From contig OZ038423.1 of the NCBI GenBank assembly GCA_964036155.1, forward strand, positions 58,729,249 to 58,793,248: DNA of 64,000 nt, in the 5' to 3' direction. Made by a program: the position numbers and the translations under genes. Below, one piece after another: positions 42,370 to 56,900 of this stretch. The stretch is from Diploscapter coronatus (lineage: Eukaryota; Nematoda; Chromadorea; Rhabditida; Rhabditidae). Position 1 is the first letter of the stretch. Each line of letters begins with the position of its first letter. The notes below the pieces were generated by a model. That model was not told where the DNA came from and did no database searches. It saw only the letters and a program-made list of their open reading frames with translations.

Positions 42370-43078
42370 ATGCATTCCATTCCAGTCTCTTCAATGCTGC
42401 CTCGTTTAGGCCGTTTGCCCTCTGCTCTGTCTTCGTCTGCATCTCTGCCTCGACTTCTCACTGTCTACAGGAATATGTCAGACAAAGCAAGTAGGATAAA
42501 AATATTCGTTCCAATAGATCATCTTTGAATGTTCAGCAGAAAAAGACATCGCAATCAAAAAGTTGAATGGAAAATCGCCGAAAGAAGTGACGGAGGAGGA
42601 GTGGAAATCTGTGCTGCCGCCTGAAGTCTATAACATCGCGAGGGAAGCAGGTGAGACAAAGCCGATAAATTAGTTAAGTCGACTGATTGAATGATCGATC
42701 GCTGTGCTTGCAGGCACAGAGCCGGCCTTCTCTGGTGGATACGACAAATTCTACGAGAAAGGCTTCTACGCGTGTCGTCTCTGCGGGGCGCAGCTCTTCA
42801 AGTCAGATGCGAAGTTCAGCTCTGGCTGTGGCTGGCCTGCATTCAGCAAGTCGATCGACAACGACCTGAACATCGTCAGAATTCCCGACAATTCGTATGG
42901 AATGCAGAGGACTGAAGTCCGATGTAAACAGGTAAAAGAGCAAACGAAGAGGAAAAGGAAGTGAATGTTGCAGTGCAATGCGCATCTCGGCCACGTGTTC
43001 GATGATGGACCGAAGGAGACGGGCGAGCGCTACTGCATCAACAGCAGGACCATGGCTTTCATCAAAGGTGGCCAATGA
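42370..43078 (+). CDS. msrB: Methionine-R-sulfoxide reductase B
   Basis: Reduces methionine-R-sulfoxide in proteins. In-frame ATGs at 42370, 42394 and 42475. The first two give an Arg/Ser/Leu-rich leader ([20 protein letters not shown]) that looks mitochondrial; [16 protein letters not shown] from 42475 would be a cytosolic form. Core motifs: [20 protein letters not shown], the zinc pairs CRLC and [25 protein letters not shown], and the catalytic Cys in GERYCINS. Four exons, stop TGA 43076-43078. The length fits a single-domain MsrB. The 163-base gap from the zinc-finger gene in the same direction is short. Confidence 0.93.
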
Positions 43079-46000
43079 ATTATTCAGTCATGCAGATATC
43101 GACAATCAAACTGAACATATTTAATCAAACAAAAGAATGATGGCAAATCACTTAACATTTATGAAACATTACGAGCTTTTCTTGTTCTTCTATAAATGAA
43201 ATGTAATCAATAAAAACGATTTCCCTCTAGTCTTTGCCTCGAAGACCAATATTCACGCTTTCTTCCACTAGCACTTGGAATGATAGATACCCCGTAGATT
43301 TTCCACAAAAAGTAACTTCACTGTTGTGAGTGCGTAATTTTTACAGCATGAAGAAATCTCGAGCTCTGCCAAACACGAAGAAGTGGAAATGCATGAGAAG
43401 AAGCAACAATGGAAATAAATTCTGCTCTTCCCTTCATAAATCAAACAGGCAAGTCCTGATTATGCCTTTTCCGTTTTCAGATGACGAAAGTGAGGAGTAA
43501 CAATTCTTCCTCTCTTTCTTCTGCCCAAAGCAATCATTCCTGTCTTGCAACTCTACAACTCTCCTTATCACGTTCCTATCAATCGATTCAATCCCCAATT
43601 CTCAATTTCATTGCCTCATCACACAATCCCATTCCTTGCGAGGAAATCGGTAATAAATCATCTTTCGAAACTACTCACTTCAATATTCTTCCTCTTTTGC
43701 TCTTCTACAAATTTTCCATTTTCTTGTTTTCCTTTCTGACTCATTTTCTCATTTATTCTTAATTTCCCCCACAATTCCCTACAACTCCGTCGCGCACATT
43801 CGGCATTCGGGCAATTCTGTCCAATGCTTTGTCTAATTCTTCATTTTCCAGCCCGCCAGCCCGCCGGCCCACGCCATAACTAACTGTCTGTTTGTATACA
43901 ATTCAGCAAAGCTGTCAATTCGAATGTTGCAAATCAGTCCAATCAGTGCATATCTCTGCATCTCTGCATCCATCCCGCAGTCCTTCGGGTGCCACTGCAC
44001 TTTTCTTCATCGATGTCTTTTTGCTCTGTCTTAGCTTCTGCTGCCTGATTTTTCTATTTCTTCTTTTTCTTTGCTTCTCATTCTTTGTGAATATTTGCCC
44101 ATTCCAATTGTTGCACAAATAGACACATGAAGAAAGAGAAGAAGAAATAGAAATGATGAAAGAGATAAACGAAGAAAAAGTAAGGAAGGAAGAGGAAAGA
44201 GGGAATATAGAAAGCTTGAAGGCTGAAGGCCTGAGACTACAGGCAGAGTGCGCAGAGACAGGGCTGATTTTGGCACTCGACAATTTCAGTCTCGGTCATT
44301 CTCCATTTGATTGCCATTTCTTTCTTCCTCCCTTTCTTGTATTCACCCTGTTCCTTTATTCCCATCTTACTCATACCCCTTCCTTCATACCTACAGGTTG
44401 GTTCGTTTTTGTAATGCTTCATTTGTCCCCTTCCCCTTTAGGAAAAGACCTATACTCTGTCTGCATGTTTTTGCATTTCATTCCTTGCCAATCCTTGCAT
44501 AGTCTTTGCTCCTCTCATCATTTTTCTTATTGCATTTCTCTTCTATTTGACTTCAAGTTTGCCTTTTTCTCATTTTCTCTCATTTTGTGCTTCTCTTTGC
44601 CCGTGGCCCTGCTTCTGACTGTGGCACAACAAGAAACGCCGCTCATAAGAGAGAAGCAGAGACAATGCGAGATGCAGAGATTCGGAGAGGAAAGTCCATT
44701 CTGAATCTGTGCACTCTCTCACTCCACAATGCTCTCTCTGCCCTTCCCGAGTGGGTCGAATCTCCTCCTCTTTACCGTGCCATTTTTCATGAGCAACTTC
44801 ACAATATTCATCTTCAGCTTCTTCAAATCTGTCCCAACGAATTCGGATAGCGATTTTGATCGATTATCTGCGTTTGTTTGTTTCAATCAGTAGGCGTTTC
44901 AACTCGAATTCCAAGTGATTCATTTACTTTTTGCCTGACAGTCGGTTTTGTCTCGATCCTCTCTCTTTCACGATTCACATCTCGTCCATTCCCTTCTGCT
45001 TTCTACATTTCTGCAGCCCCACCCACTCTTCGCACTTCTTTCCGACTTTCTTGACAATTCCCCCTGATATCGGTCAATCCCGCGTTCCAATCGAAGATCG
45101 CACGCTCTAATTTCATAATAGCCTTTTTCAGCATTCTGCGTTCGAGTATTTTCGCGATCTTCTCGTGCAGGCTTCAGCATTCGTTCACTTATTACATGGA
45201 CGCCTGTTTTTCCTGCAATGAGCCACTCTCTCTGCTCGCTGCTCGCCACCCCTCCCTTTCTCTTTAAGCACCATTTAAGTGACAGACAGTCCGAGACTTT
45301 CATGGACGAGAGAGGTCCCCCAAGTCTGCTTCCTTCTCTATTTTCATTCATTCCAATTTTGATTTCCAATTTCTCTTTTCTCTAGTTCATTCATATTTGT
45401 ATTGTGACTTAGTGGCGATTTCTGGAACGCAAACAACAAGCTCCCCCTGCAGCCCGCAATGAGGTTGCATGGGGCTGTATGAATGAAGGCAAGGCTGCCT
45501 CTGCCACACCCACTCATCCTTTCCGTCCGTCCTTATGCACTTTCTACGTAGCCTCAGACGCGTTTCCATTTCTGCTCAACGACCCCTCTTCCTCTCCTCA
45601 ATCGATTCAGCTTCTCGCTTCACAATCAATCAACCGAATTCTCAGATAATGCCCCCTTTCATCACAGCCATCAGCCTTGCTGCTTCACCCCAATCAGTTA
45701 GTCAGTCAGCCTGCATTTCTAGAATCAGCTTCCCTTCCTTTCCCATTTTCTGATTCTGCATCTGATTTGCATAAGATGTGGCCAACGGCAACCCGTTTCT
45801 CTCCCTCTCTCTTTCTTTCTCTCTGCTTCTTTTCCATTCTCAGTTCAGCATAGACCTTCAGGCCGAGAGAGACGATTGAGAATGCGTAGATTCTGATTCG
45901 TTTTTGTCAGTCTGCCCTCTCCTTCCCTTCTCTTCCTTTCCCAATTGAGAAGACACTGGCAGCATCAGAATCAGCCACAGCCACAATCAGCCATTCGAGC

Positions 46001-47973
46001 CACGCCCTAACAAACCCTTTCTCTCTGCATGTCTGTCACTCACTCTATCGCAATTACAGGCGCACTACGATCTCTTTCTCTTCCAAAGCGATTTTGATTG
46101 AATGCGAAATTGAAACTGTCGATTTCAAAATTCTCGAATCTGAACAGTTTTTCTCGCGATTTGACCATCATTTTTCGAGACTTTACGATCTCGACTATGC
46201 ATTCTCGCATTCTAAAATTGATTTTGCATTTTACACAACAAGAAGTCAGCAATCACTCAGCCAGTCAGTTAATGATAATCAGGCAGGCAGCATTGTTCTG
46301 CTTGTTGCTTGTTGCTTGCTGCATTGCCTCGTTGCCTCGTTCTCGTTCACTTCTTGATGGCCTGTTTCTCTCTTTTCTATTCTAATTTCACTCACTATCT
46401 GCATTTCTGTATTTCTTGCACTTGCGTTGTTTCTATCTTGTCCAAATATTTGTCCCCTCGTATATTCAGCATTCTTGCACAGTCCCTCTTTCCTCCCTCA
46501 GGGGGCAAAAGACGAAAGTTAGAGGTTGAGTGAGGCAAATCACAATGGAAATAGAGGAGAAGAAGAAGAAGAAGAAAGAAAGTGAGCGGGCCTCTGCTCT
46601 CCGTGCTCAGGTTCTAATGCTCACTTCTTCCCTTCCATTCTTCCGCGTACAATATCAACAATCAACAATACGCGCACAGTTATTAATATTCCTCCCCTCC
46701 TTATTGGAACATGCTCATTTGCAGACCTGTTCTTTTTCTGCACTCTGTCACAACTCTTTTTGTGAATTTCACGAACTCTAAGGTGAGATTGATATATAAT
46801 CAGTTTGTGGAATCATGATTGAGCGAGAAATGAATGAAGATGGAGAAAGGAAGAGAGGCAGGCAGGCAGTGAGGAAGAGGGAAGGCAGACAAAAACTGCA
46901 AAGACAGGCTTGACCTTGTCCTTGCTGCCCGAATCCCGCAATCACTTATTACGATTCCGTATATCTTCTACTACAGTCAATTGACAGCGTTTCACCTAAC
47001 TTTACTGTTTTCTTCAATTATTCCTCGAGTCGGGGCTATCGATTTCCGATTCCTAATTCTGATAATCATCGAATGGCCGTGATTGATACCTATCCATTTG
47101 CTATTCAAAAAATTCTCCACTTCTCACCCTTTCGGAAGAACGATTCATGTTTAACATTTATTATCATTGTTATTTTCTGTATAAGATGGGTTTTGAATTG
47201 TCAAATGTGCTGTTATCTATCTTCTTCTTCCCTTCTTCTATCATTCTCTACGCGTTGTTACCATATTTCTATTCGATTTCTTAGCTACAGGCCCCTACAT
47301 TCAGGGTGTGTCTTTCCCTGTTTCTGTTTCCTTCACATTCCTCCTTCCTTTCTCTCCTCTTTCTTTCTGTCTGCATCTTTTCTGCACTTCCTTTTCCATT
47401 ATATTTCTCCCAGCTCGACCCATTTCCGTTTCTCTTCCAAGTTTCATAGTTCTGTTTCACAACCTCGTTGCCAACTTCCCGACCACCTGCTGCCATTCTC
47501 TGCGTTCCCCTTTTATGTCCCTCTGCCCCCGCCCTAATTCCCCATTTCTTGTCGCAATTTGTCGCCTTCAGGCATTTGCGGCTTTATTTAGCGTTTCCCA
47601 ATTTTGATCAATCATAAAGCACTTCCCACTCATGTAGCATGCTGCATTCAGATAGACCATCCCATTAAGGCCGTGCCAGAGAAGCTGTCTCTCTGCCTCT
47701 CTGACTGTCTATTACTATGCCATTTCTGATCCTCCTTCTCTGCGTCTCACCAATCACCCTTCTCTTTCCCTCCAACCGGCTCTCTCTTTTATCTCTTCTC
47801 ATTAAGTTTTTTGTGTTGATTGTATATTCGTGATTCATTAGCATCAATTCATCAATTCTTGTCATTCAAGCATTGCCTTCACCCGTTTTGCAGTCATGAT
47901 CATAAACCTCGATTATGGAAATTATCATATCATCTCCGTGAGAGTGATCTCCTAATTCTTTCGATTTTCAGGA
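43079..47973. other. 4.9-kb intergenic stretch upstream of the let-805-like gene
   Basis: No recognisable gene. The + strand is strongly pyrimidine-rich with many TTCC/TCTC runs, giving long chance ORFs (such as 44153-44704 and 47073-47537) that show no conserved motif or splice-supported extension. Probably contains the promoter of the large gene. Confidence 0.5.
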
Positions 47974-50900
47974 ATGGGCCCATTTTCAAGGGGCGGAAGA
48001 GGTCCTTTCCTTATTTGGGTCCTCTTCATCCTCGCCTGCACCGTTTCGACAGGTCAGTCATCGGTTCATTCATTTATTTTCTGCCATTCAAAATTGGTCT
48101 GGTCAATTTACTCTCAACTTGCGAGTTTCCACTGAAGGTGTTCTCATTTTTGCTCCCGGTTTTTCAGTCGAAGTGATAACTTCCATTTCGACTGTCATCT
48201 TTTCCTTCCAATTCTGCAGCGTTTTTCGTCTCAATTTCATCACTTGTCGCTTTTTTCGACTTTCCGAATTTTTATTGCGCGGGGATAGTGAACTGTAAAA
48301 TTGTAAATTGTCGTTTATTCCATCAAATATCCCTAGGCCATAAATGGAATGGACGAGAGAGAAGTATAGATTTTTGAATGATATTGATTTTATCAGTGAA
48401 TGAGTTAATTTTTGCGGATGAGAGTTTTGTTTGCTTCTCTGCTATGTTTGTCATGTGCATTTCTTTCTGCAGAGACAGACAAAGCCAGTGGCACAGAGCA
48501 GAGCATAGTGCGTAGTGAGTAGATGCAGAGTTGCAATCACGCAATCACACAGGCACAGAGGCAATGGCAATCATTCAAGAAGTCAGCTTCTCTTCACACT
48601 CTGTACACACAATTCACTAACTCTGCAGCTTTCTTCAGTAAGCTCTACAGATCGAGAAAATCATGTTTTGTGCAGAAATCTCAAAATATATTGCGGAAAT
48701 CGATGGCAGTGTCAGTTTTGAATTGCCTCATTCCTAGCGCATCTCTGCCTTTGCAAATCTACGCATCTTTCCTTCTCTGCGTTTCTTTTTGCAGCTTTCA
48801 ACTTTCTCTTCCTCACATTCAATCTTTAACAATGTGTTCCGATAGAAATGAGAATTCTGCCCGAGAGAAAGGGAGAAGGGAAAAGAAGAGGGGAAGAGAG
48901 GAGTTCAGGCCAACACCATATCACAAATCTATTGGAGGTATTCATGCGTGTACGCCTGTTTATATTTCACTTGCGCCTCGCCTTCTCTTTATCATCAGGA
49001 ATGTTATTTTTGACATCAATCAAGGAAGGAAGAGGAATGACACACACAAAATGGTGACTATGCTGGGTCTGTGGGGCGGGGGTGCAGGGCTGATTGGTAG
49101 ATTGGCAGCCTGAAAATGGATTGACTAGGCGAGTGGCTATGCGGCCATCGGCCTGATCGACTTTGAATGATGACCCTCTGCAAGAAGAAACGAAACCATG
49201 AAAATGATTGGGGAAATTGGAAGAGGAATGGAGAGGGGAGAAGGAGAAGGGCGCGGTCGAGAGATGCGAGAATGCAGCAGAAGACAGCACTGCCGAAGGC
49301 CGCAGTCCAATGCCCTCTGCTTGTCTGTGTAGTGATACCTGAAACGGTAATGAAGACGAATTCGACCAAAACAATCGATTTGTCTTCTTCTCGAATTGGG
49401 AAAGTAAACAAATTGCAAGGGAATGGATCACATCCTTCATTCTTTCTGACCATGTCAATTTTCCCAGCGCTCCGAGTATTCGACACTGACATTGGAGTGT
49501 CAGATATTAGAGTGTCAGTGTCATAGAAGTCAAACATTTTAAGCCCTGATTTTTTCTTCTGTCTGCAGTCTCCTTCCTGTCTCTACCTTTTCCTGTAGCA
49601 CTTTTTGCATCTAAACCGCCAAAGAAAGACTTCCCAATTTGGGCTGATGAAAATCATTGATAAATCTGTTCTAATTTCAATTGCGTTAGCGGAAAACCGA
49701 TTCGAAATTCGAAACAGAAACAATATGGGAAGTCGAGAGTAAATTAGGCCACTCACAGTGCCTCTAGAAGGGCGTTTCCTGTGAGATTTGTAGATTCGTG
49801 AACAAATTCAATGGATTGATTTCAGAGGTGCGAGTCAAACGACAGACTAAGGAACAGGAAAGCCTGCTGACTGTCGAGTGGGAAGGCATTCAAATAGGTA
49901 AATTGACTGAACACTGATTAACGAACAATTATCACAGAACAATGCAAAAAGCAAGTGTAAAGGCAAAAACAAGGAAATGCAACATTTGGAATGTTGATTG
50001 TGTCTACTTTTCCAGGCGACCACGCAGACTCAGATGTGAAAGGATTCCTTGTTGAGTATCGGCCTGAAAGGGAAAAGAATTGGCAACTCCATCCTGGAAT
50101 CATCCCCTACAAAGGACCCAATCATCAATATCGAGTCCAGGTTGGAAGCAGGCAGAAAATGAGTAGAGAATAAAATGGACTGATTCAGATTCCGAAACTG
50201 CCCACAGGCACGTCCTACTTCGTTCGAATCAAAGTCATCGACGACAAGAACAATGTGCTCGTTGAGACTCCCGAGATTAGAGCCAAGAACGAAATCGTCT
50301 CTATCAAATGTGAAAATGGTTAGATTATCTGCATTTTGAATAGCGATTTATGGGAAACACTGCAGATGACGTGACAGCCCCTAGACATGCCCAATTGACA
50401 CAGGACGGGCAATTCTCTCTGGCCATCAAGTGGGATCAACCTGACTGCGGCTCTGTTGGAGAATATCAGGCAGGAATTTGCAGTCATCTTTCTAACACAT
50501 TTCTAATTTGCAGGTGGAATTGACAGGCATCTCAGCACCATTCGATATTCACAGACAGACAGTTACGCAGCCCCAGGTCTCTATGACAAATCTTCTCCCA
50601 GGCACCATTTACAGCATTAGGTCTGTATTTCTCATTTCTTATGAAGTGAAGAAGAAGACGCATTTTGTTGCAGAATTCGTGCAGTCGATCGAAACAGAAA
50701 TGTGGGCCCTTGGAGTTCAGAGGCACTGGAGGTGAAGACGAAGGGAGAGTCACTCGCTGTCTCTTCGCAAATCAAAACGCTCTACAAAACTGAATCGGAA
50801 ATCAGCATTGAATGGGAGAAACTCGCCAACCCAAAGATGCAATATTATGATGTGAGTGAATTGTTGACACTCGTAGAAACGATCAACGTTCTTTTCAGGT

Positions 50901-53900
50901 CTCGGCAGTGGAAGTGGATCAGAATTCGCGCAAAGTGGAGCGAATTCGTCTGCCTCCCTACGTCAATTCGCACCTGCTGTCCGGTCTCAAGCCCAACACG
51001 AAATACGAGATCGGAGTGATTGCCATCGTCGACCATGAACCCACTCAGGCAAGCCGTTTGTCGTCTGAATTGCATGAACTGAAGGAGGCCGTTTGCAGAT
51101 CTACAGAATCACAGCCCCGACAGCCTCGGGAGGAGTGGAGAGCTGGGAGGAGAAGCCACAGATTGTGGACGAGGGCAGCAGACACTTCTCTGTGCACTGG
51201 ACTCGGCCTGCCACGGACAAACCTGTCGATCGATACGTGCTCGAATACAGACTTCCCAACGAGACTGCTTGGAGATCTGCTGAAGAACAGGTGAGGAATG
51301 GAAGGGGGCATTCTTCTGTAGGAAATGAGATATTCTTGCAGAGTGCATCAGGCAATTCACTCGACTTCAGTGTTTCTCTGAAGAATTTGGAGAACACCCC
51401 CTTCTACTCTGTCAGGATTGTGGCCATTGGAAAGGATGGATCGGTAGGCAAATCCGTAGAGGAATGGAAATAATAGCGTTGATCGTTGCAGGTAGTGACT
51501 CGCACAGATGAGATGACTGTGGGCGATGCGGGCGACGACAGCTGCATTGGGGCTGCGGGAGTGCCGCAGGATGTGAGCTGATGGCATTGCATCATTGCAT
51601 TGTAGTTGAAAATGCACAAAGCGAATGTTTCAGATCCGCTCTGTTGTCACCGACCAGACTGAGATTCGCTTCACCTGGCACAAACCGAACTGCGATGAAT
51701 CGGTTGCTCCCATCGATGGATATGAATACATTGTAAGCAGAAGAAGAAGAAGAAGAAGAAGAGGAACCAAGTAAAGTAATGGAACATCTTCTTTGCAGAT
51801 CCACGAGTCTTCCCAACAACAGCCCTTCGACGGAGCCTCCTATGTGGGAAACACAGCAGTGACGATCAACGACCTTAAGCCATCCACTTCGTACACTTTC
51901 CGAGTCCGTTCGCGATCGGGCAATGGCCATTCGCAATGGAGCACTCCTGTCGCTGTCTCCACTTCCCAGACAGGCTCTGCGAATGGTAATTCCATTTTCT
52001 GTGTTCATTCCCAACTTTTCTCTTCACACTAATCAACAGAATAATTCAAGATAACTCGTGTGTGTTTTCATCTCCAAAATCCAATCTAATCCAACTTAAT
52101 AATTTTATTGATTTCATCTCATAGCCGCTAATTCAAACGGAACACTACTAATCAAAAGGGAAAAGGCAGAGGAATTGGTTGCAAGCAGGTGGAAGCGACA
52201 AGCCAAACACGAAATCACAGGTGAACTGATTGACTTCTCGAATGCGAATGAAGCAGCAGTCAATTGCGATGCGCCTTGGAATGAATAGATGTGGAGAATT
52301 GCAGATTCGCTCAACTTTTACCAGCTGCGAATCGTGCTCTCCCCGCCCAACGCCTTCCTCGTCTGGACTCCACTCGCCCATCACACTAACCACATTCTAA
52401 CATTCAAGTAATTGTCTCTATTCTCCATTCACACTAACAGTCGTCTTAACCTTTGCCAGATTAGCTTACAAAGAGAAGGGCGCTTCCAAGTGGACATTCA
52501 TCATCAGACCACCGCGCGATTTCCTCTGTCCCCGAGGAGTCGCAGACTCGATTGACTTCTGCTTCCATCTCAAGGACTTTTTCTTCGGCGTCCACTACAT
52601 GAGCACTGTAATGATGATGACTAATCGAAATTCCTAACGACCATCTAACATTGCAGGTTTCGTACATTCTGGACACAGGCGAGTCGTCTCCTCTCGGCAC
52701 AACGCTCCACTTCTCGCTCGTTCATCTCGGTACTAACAAATTAACAGCTCACCAACATAGTTTGATTGAAAGGAACTGGAAAATGACATTTAATTTGCAG
52801 AAGGATACGACCAAGCCGCGAACAAAGTGGAAATGAGTCAGCCTCGAATCGAGCAGCAGGGAGGCAGGTCACAGGCATATTGGTCTGTGCAGGGAAACAC
52901 CAATGGAATCTATGGGTATCAGGTGGGTAAATTGAAGAGAATGGGAGACGTTGCAGCGACATGAATTGCAGTTGGACATTCGTTCGAGCAATGAAAGGGA
53001 ATGGAGAGAGAATGGACAGCTAATCAGAGCAGAGCCGAATCAGGTGCACTACAGACAGGCCCTGGGCAGTCTGCCCCTCTCCTCCCAGTACTTCGTCCGA
53101 GTTCGTGCAGTCGACGGCAGTCTCACCACAGTCGCCACTTCTCCAAGCACTTCCTTCTCTGTCGCCTGCCAAAGTAGGCACTTTCCACTCGTTCTATAGA
53201 AAACTTCTCTACTTGCAGTTCCGATATCACCAGACAATGTCCGATTGGACCGTGTCTCTGACCGCCTCGTGCGTGTCTCTTGGAATGCAGCGAATGACGA
53301 TCCCAAGTGTCAGACCTACTTCTTCATAACTGGCACGCAGAACGGGCAGAGCATCAATGAGCGGGTGCCTGGCAGCGAGAGGAGCTATGATATTCCTGGA
53401 CAGGCTCAGGGAAATTGGAATGTCGAGGTTGGAATGAGCATTCCTGATGATCTGAACGAATTCTGTTTGCAGGTTCGTGCAGTCAATTCAGCCGGCTCTG
53501 GTCCTTCCTCCCCAATCGTCTACCTCTCCAGTGCGAAGCAGTGTAAGTTCGCACACACGCGCGTACACATTCCAATCACAGTCAATGTTCAAACCTCCCA
53601 TTCAAAAACAACGAATTTCTATGTAAATTGTGCAACGTTGTCTAAATCTTTGTCGTCTATTAGCATCATACTCTCCAGCCCTTTATTTTCATCTGTAATT
53701 TTGAACTTTTATCGAATTTTGCTTTCTCTTTGATTTTATTTTCAAGGTTCTCAATTTGCTCAATTAGCTTCATTTTGATCATCTAGTTTCCTTGTCAGTT
53801 TTAGCCTCAAAAGCAGAGTCGGCCCCTAGAAGGGTGCGTCGCTCAATCGACTCGGGGGCCTGCGACCCGAAGACGGACATATGGTGTAGAAATGGAGATG

Positions 53901-56900
53901 ACTTGACTTCTTTCGAAGAGGACGAAGGTAGCTCTCCTTCTCTTTGCCTCTCAATCGCCTGCAAAAACGAGTGCTCCTTTGCCTCTGCCTTCTTTGTTAT
54001 GCTCTTTACTCCCAGCCAACTGCTAGCACGACTCGGACAAGATGACAATTCGACTACTCGACGATGCAGCAAATTTCATGAAATTAAAAAACTAAACTAA
54101 ATTTCCTTTTTCCAATGACTTGTGTTCTGCTCTGCCTAATTCCTTCTGCCTGCTCCTCTTTTGCGGCCTTCCCTTCTAAGTTTCGCCTCGTTCTGTCTTG
54201 CTTTACAAGAAGCCTTCCATTAACTCGATCCGCCTTTCGAATTTCTTCCTGTTTTCGTGTGTCCTTTCCAATAATCGTTTGACGTGTGCCTCATTAATAT
54301 TTCTGTCATTTGAGCCTGTAGATGAACATCTTAACAGTAGGAATTCCTATGACTAATTCTCGAAGAAGCATAACCATTTTCTGCCCAACTCAGGGTGTTG
54401 TTGTGACCGTACTAATGTGTTCGACGAGTTCCCTTTAACTCTTCATTTCAGACGAATTTGTGGCTACTGCTTCTTATTAACCATAAGAAGCTTTGAGCTG
54501 CAAACTCTAAGTCCGAAGAAGTGTTCAAATTGTTCCTGTTTTAGCTTTGGTCTCCGCTCCGCGAGTCTCGACCAAAGGCAACGATCTGCACGTCGAGTGG
54601 AGAAGTGAAGGCGATGGCCGCGGGGTGTTTGGATACAGGATTCAATTCAGAGACGAGAACTCGGGATGGAATCCTTATGGGTAGGAATACAGTCGATTTG
54701 TTTTGCTTCTGTAAAATGAGCAATGCGACTTTCAGTCAAATCGTGCCTTATGTGGGCGACAACATGGACTACTCTCAGACACTGACAGGCCTGCAGCTTG
54801 GCCACACATACTACGTCCACATTCAGGTCCTCGACAGGAACTCCTATGTGATGTACGTCTCCCCAGAGGCCACAGCCAAGAGCAGCTGCTCCCGTGAGTC
54901 GACCTCTTCTATGCACTCGTTTATTCCTCAATTGCAGCTCCATCCCATCCACCTTCCCATCTGCAAGTCCAAGCAGCCGACGCTACGCACGTCCGCGTCA
55001 ATTGGGTCATTCCCCCTCAAAGCACATGGGGCTGTGCAGACATCAGCTTCGAAATTCAGGTCTGTGTTAGTGAATGTGAAACGATTGAAGAGTCTCGAAT
55101 TGCAGGCCGACGAGCCTCGAGGCCAAGCCCCAGTGACAGTGGGAGGCGGTGCGACCAGCCATGTGTTCAACAGCGCCCCCAACCAGGTCTGGTCTGTCAA
55201 GATCAGAGCTCGCAACTCAGCAGGACACTCCGCATGGACGCCAGCTGCACAGACGCGCACATCGCCTGGAGGTGAACTCATCATCGGGCCTGATGTGACC
55301 TACAGACAGGGCAACCCCATTGTGACTTGGAAATCGAAGGAGAATGCGGAGGATTTGATTGAATCGTTCCAACTCGAGTGGAAGACTGAAAGGGACGATC
55401 AGTGGAGGCAGCACAGAAACCCTGTAAATTATATTTCTTTTCATCTTATGATTAACTTCTTCAACTCACAAAGAATATAAACTGCTAATCACAGATCCCA
55501 TTCAAAATTGGTAGGAAAGTCGATTCGAGTACGCTGATTACTAATATCGTGTTGAAAAGTGCCCACAGTGCATCCTGTTTTCGGGAATTGACTTAGAAGT
55601 TTTCCTTCTTACTCTTTGCTGCTGCAGCGAATAATGACAATATCAATGCTCGTTTCGCGATGTAAGCTGACTTCGCATTTGAATTTTTACAAAGTAAAGA
55701 AAGAAGCAAATTTTGACGGAAAATTGCGAAAACGGGAAGCATGGTGAGCACTTCTCGACATGATATCGTTATCAGCGTACTCGAATGAACTTACCCACTA
55801 ATCTTGAGCGGGATCTGCGATTAACACTGTTTACGTCTCTTGTCAGGTTCCCTTCTCTGGTTCACAACGACCCTACTCGGTGGATCTGGGTGAATTGCCG
55901 AAGGGTCAGTCGTACCAAGTGCGAGTCGTGGCCAAGGATCCCAATCGAGGCACAGCCTTCACTTCGCCAGTCATCAACCTGCAGACACAGTCCAATTGCA
56001 AGCCTCCGAGAAGATCTCCTTCCAATCTGCAGGTCTCTCCAATCGGTCCCACGCAAATTCGTCTGCAATGGACTTCTCTGCCCGAACACGAGTGGAACTG
56101 CGACAAGCTCTGGTACGTCGTCAAGTACACCACACAGCGCAATTCCGGCTACAAGAACCTGACGAACGGGGAGAACTACGTCGTCTTCGACTCCGAGCCA
56201 TACACGCAGTGGAACTTCCAGGTGCAGGCAGCCAATCCAGGTGGCGAATCTGAGTGGGCCAATGCAGGACAGGCACAGACACAGGTGGGATGATTTGAGA
56301 GGGGGTGAGAAATTGATTCGATTGCAGACAACAGCTCCTGGCCCTGTGTCGGACATGCGCGTGCAGCCGATGGGTGCAGACACTCTGCAAATCTCCTGGC
56401 GACCTCCGGTCAACCCGAACGGACTCATCACCTCGTACGAAATCACCTACCAGCTGGTGTCCCGAGGCATGTGCGACAACAACCAGGATGCTCCTCGAAC
56501 TGTCTCTATCTCGGGGACGAGCTACGTGCTCAATGGACTCTATCCTCACTCCAAATACAGGCAAGGATACGCAGTGTTGAAGATGACAACCTAATGAATG
56601 CATTGCAGAGTTGGTGTGGCTGCGAAGACGCAACTGGCAGGCGAACGAGTCAGCCAGGAAATACAGACAGACCAAGCAGCGCCCGGGGGATCCCCTGTCT
56701 ATCTGAGAATCGATGACGTGAAGGAGACAGAGGCCACAGTCAGCTGGCAGGCGCCGCCTTGTCTGCAGGTATGCACTCATTCAAATGGCTATTCTGAAAG
56801 ACCACCTCTTCAAATATCTTGTTTTAGATGCAATACACGTTGCATATGTTACACTAGAGATATTTTAGTCAAAACATGGGCTAGGGTTAAGGGTTGAGGG

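Noticed and set aside
44153..44704. 183-codon ORF in the desert before the let-805-like gene
   Set aside because: Made mostly of polypyrimidine-derived Phe/Leu/Ser/Pro; no conserved motif or splice support.
49917..50103. Minus-strand ORF near the first FN3 exons
   Set aside because: Shadow of FN3 exon 49826 onward and its intron.
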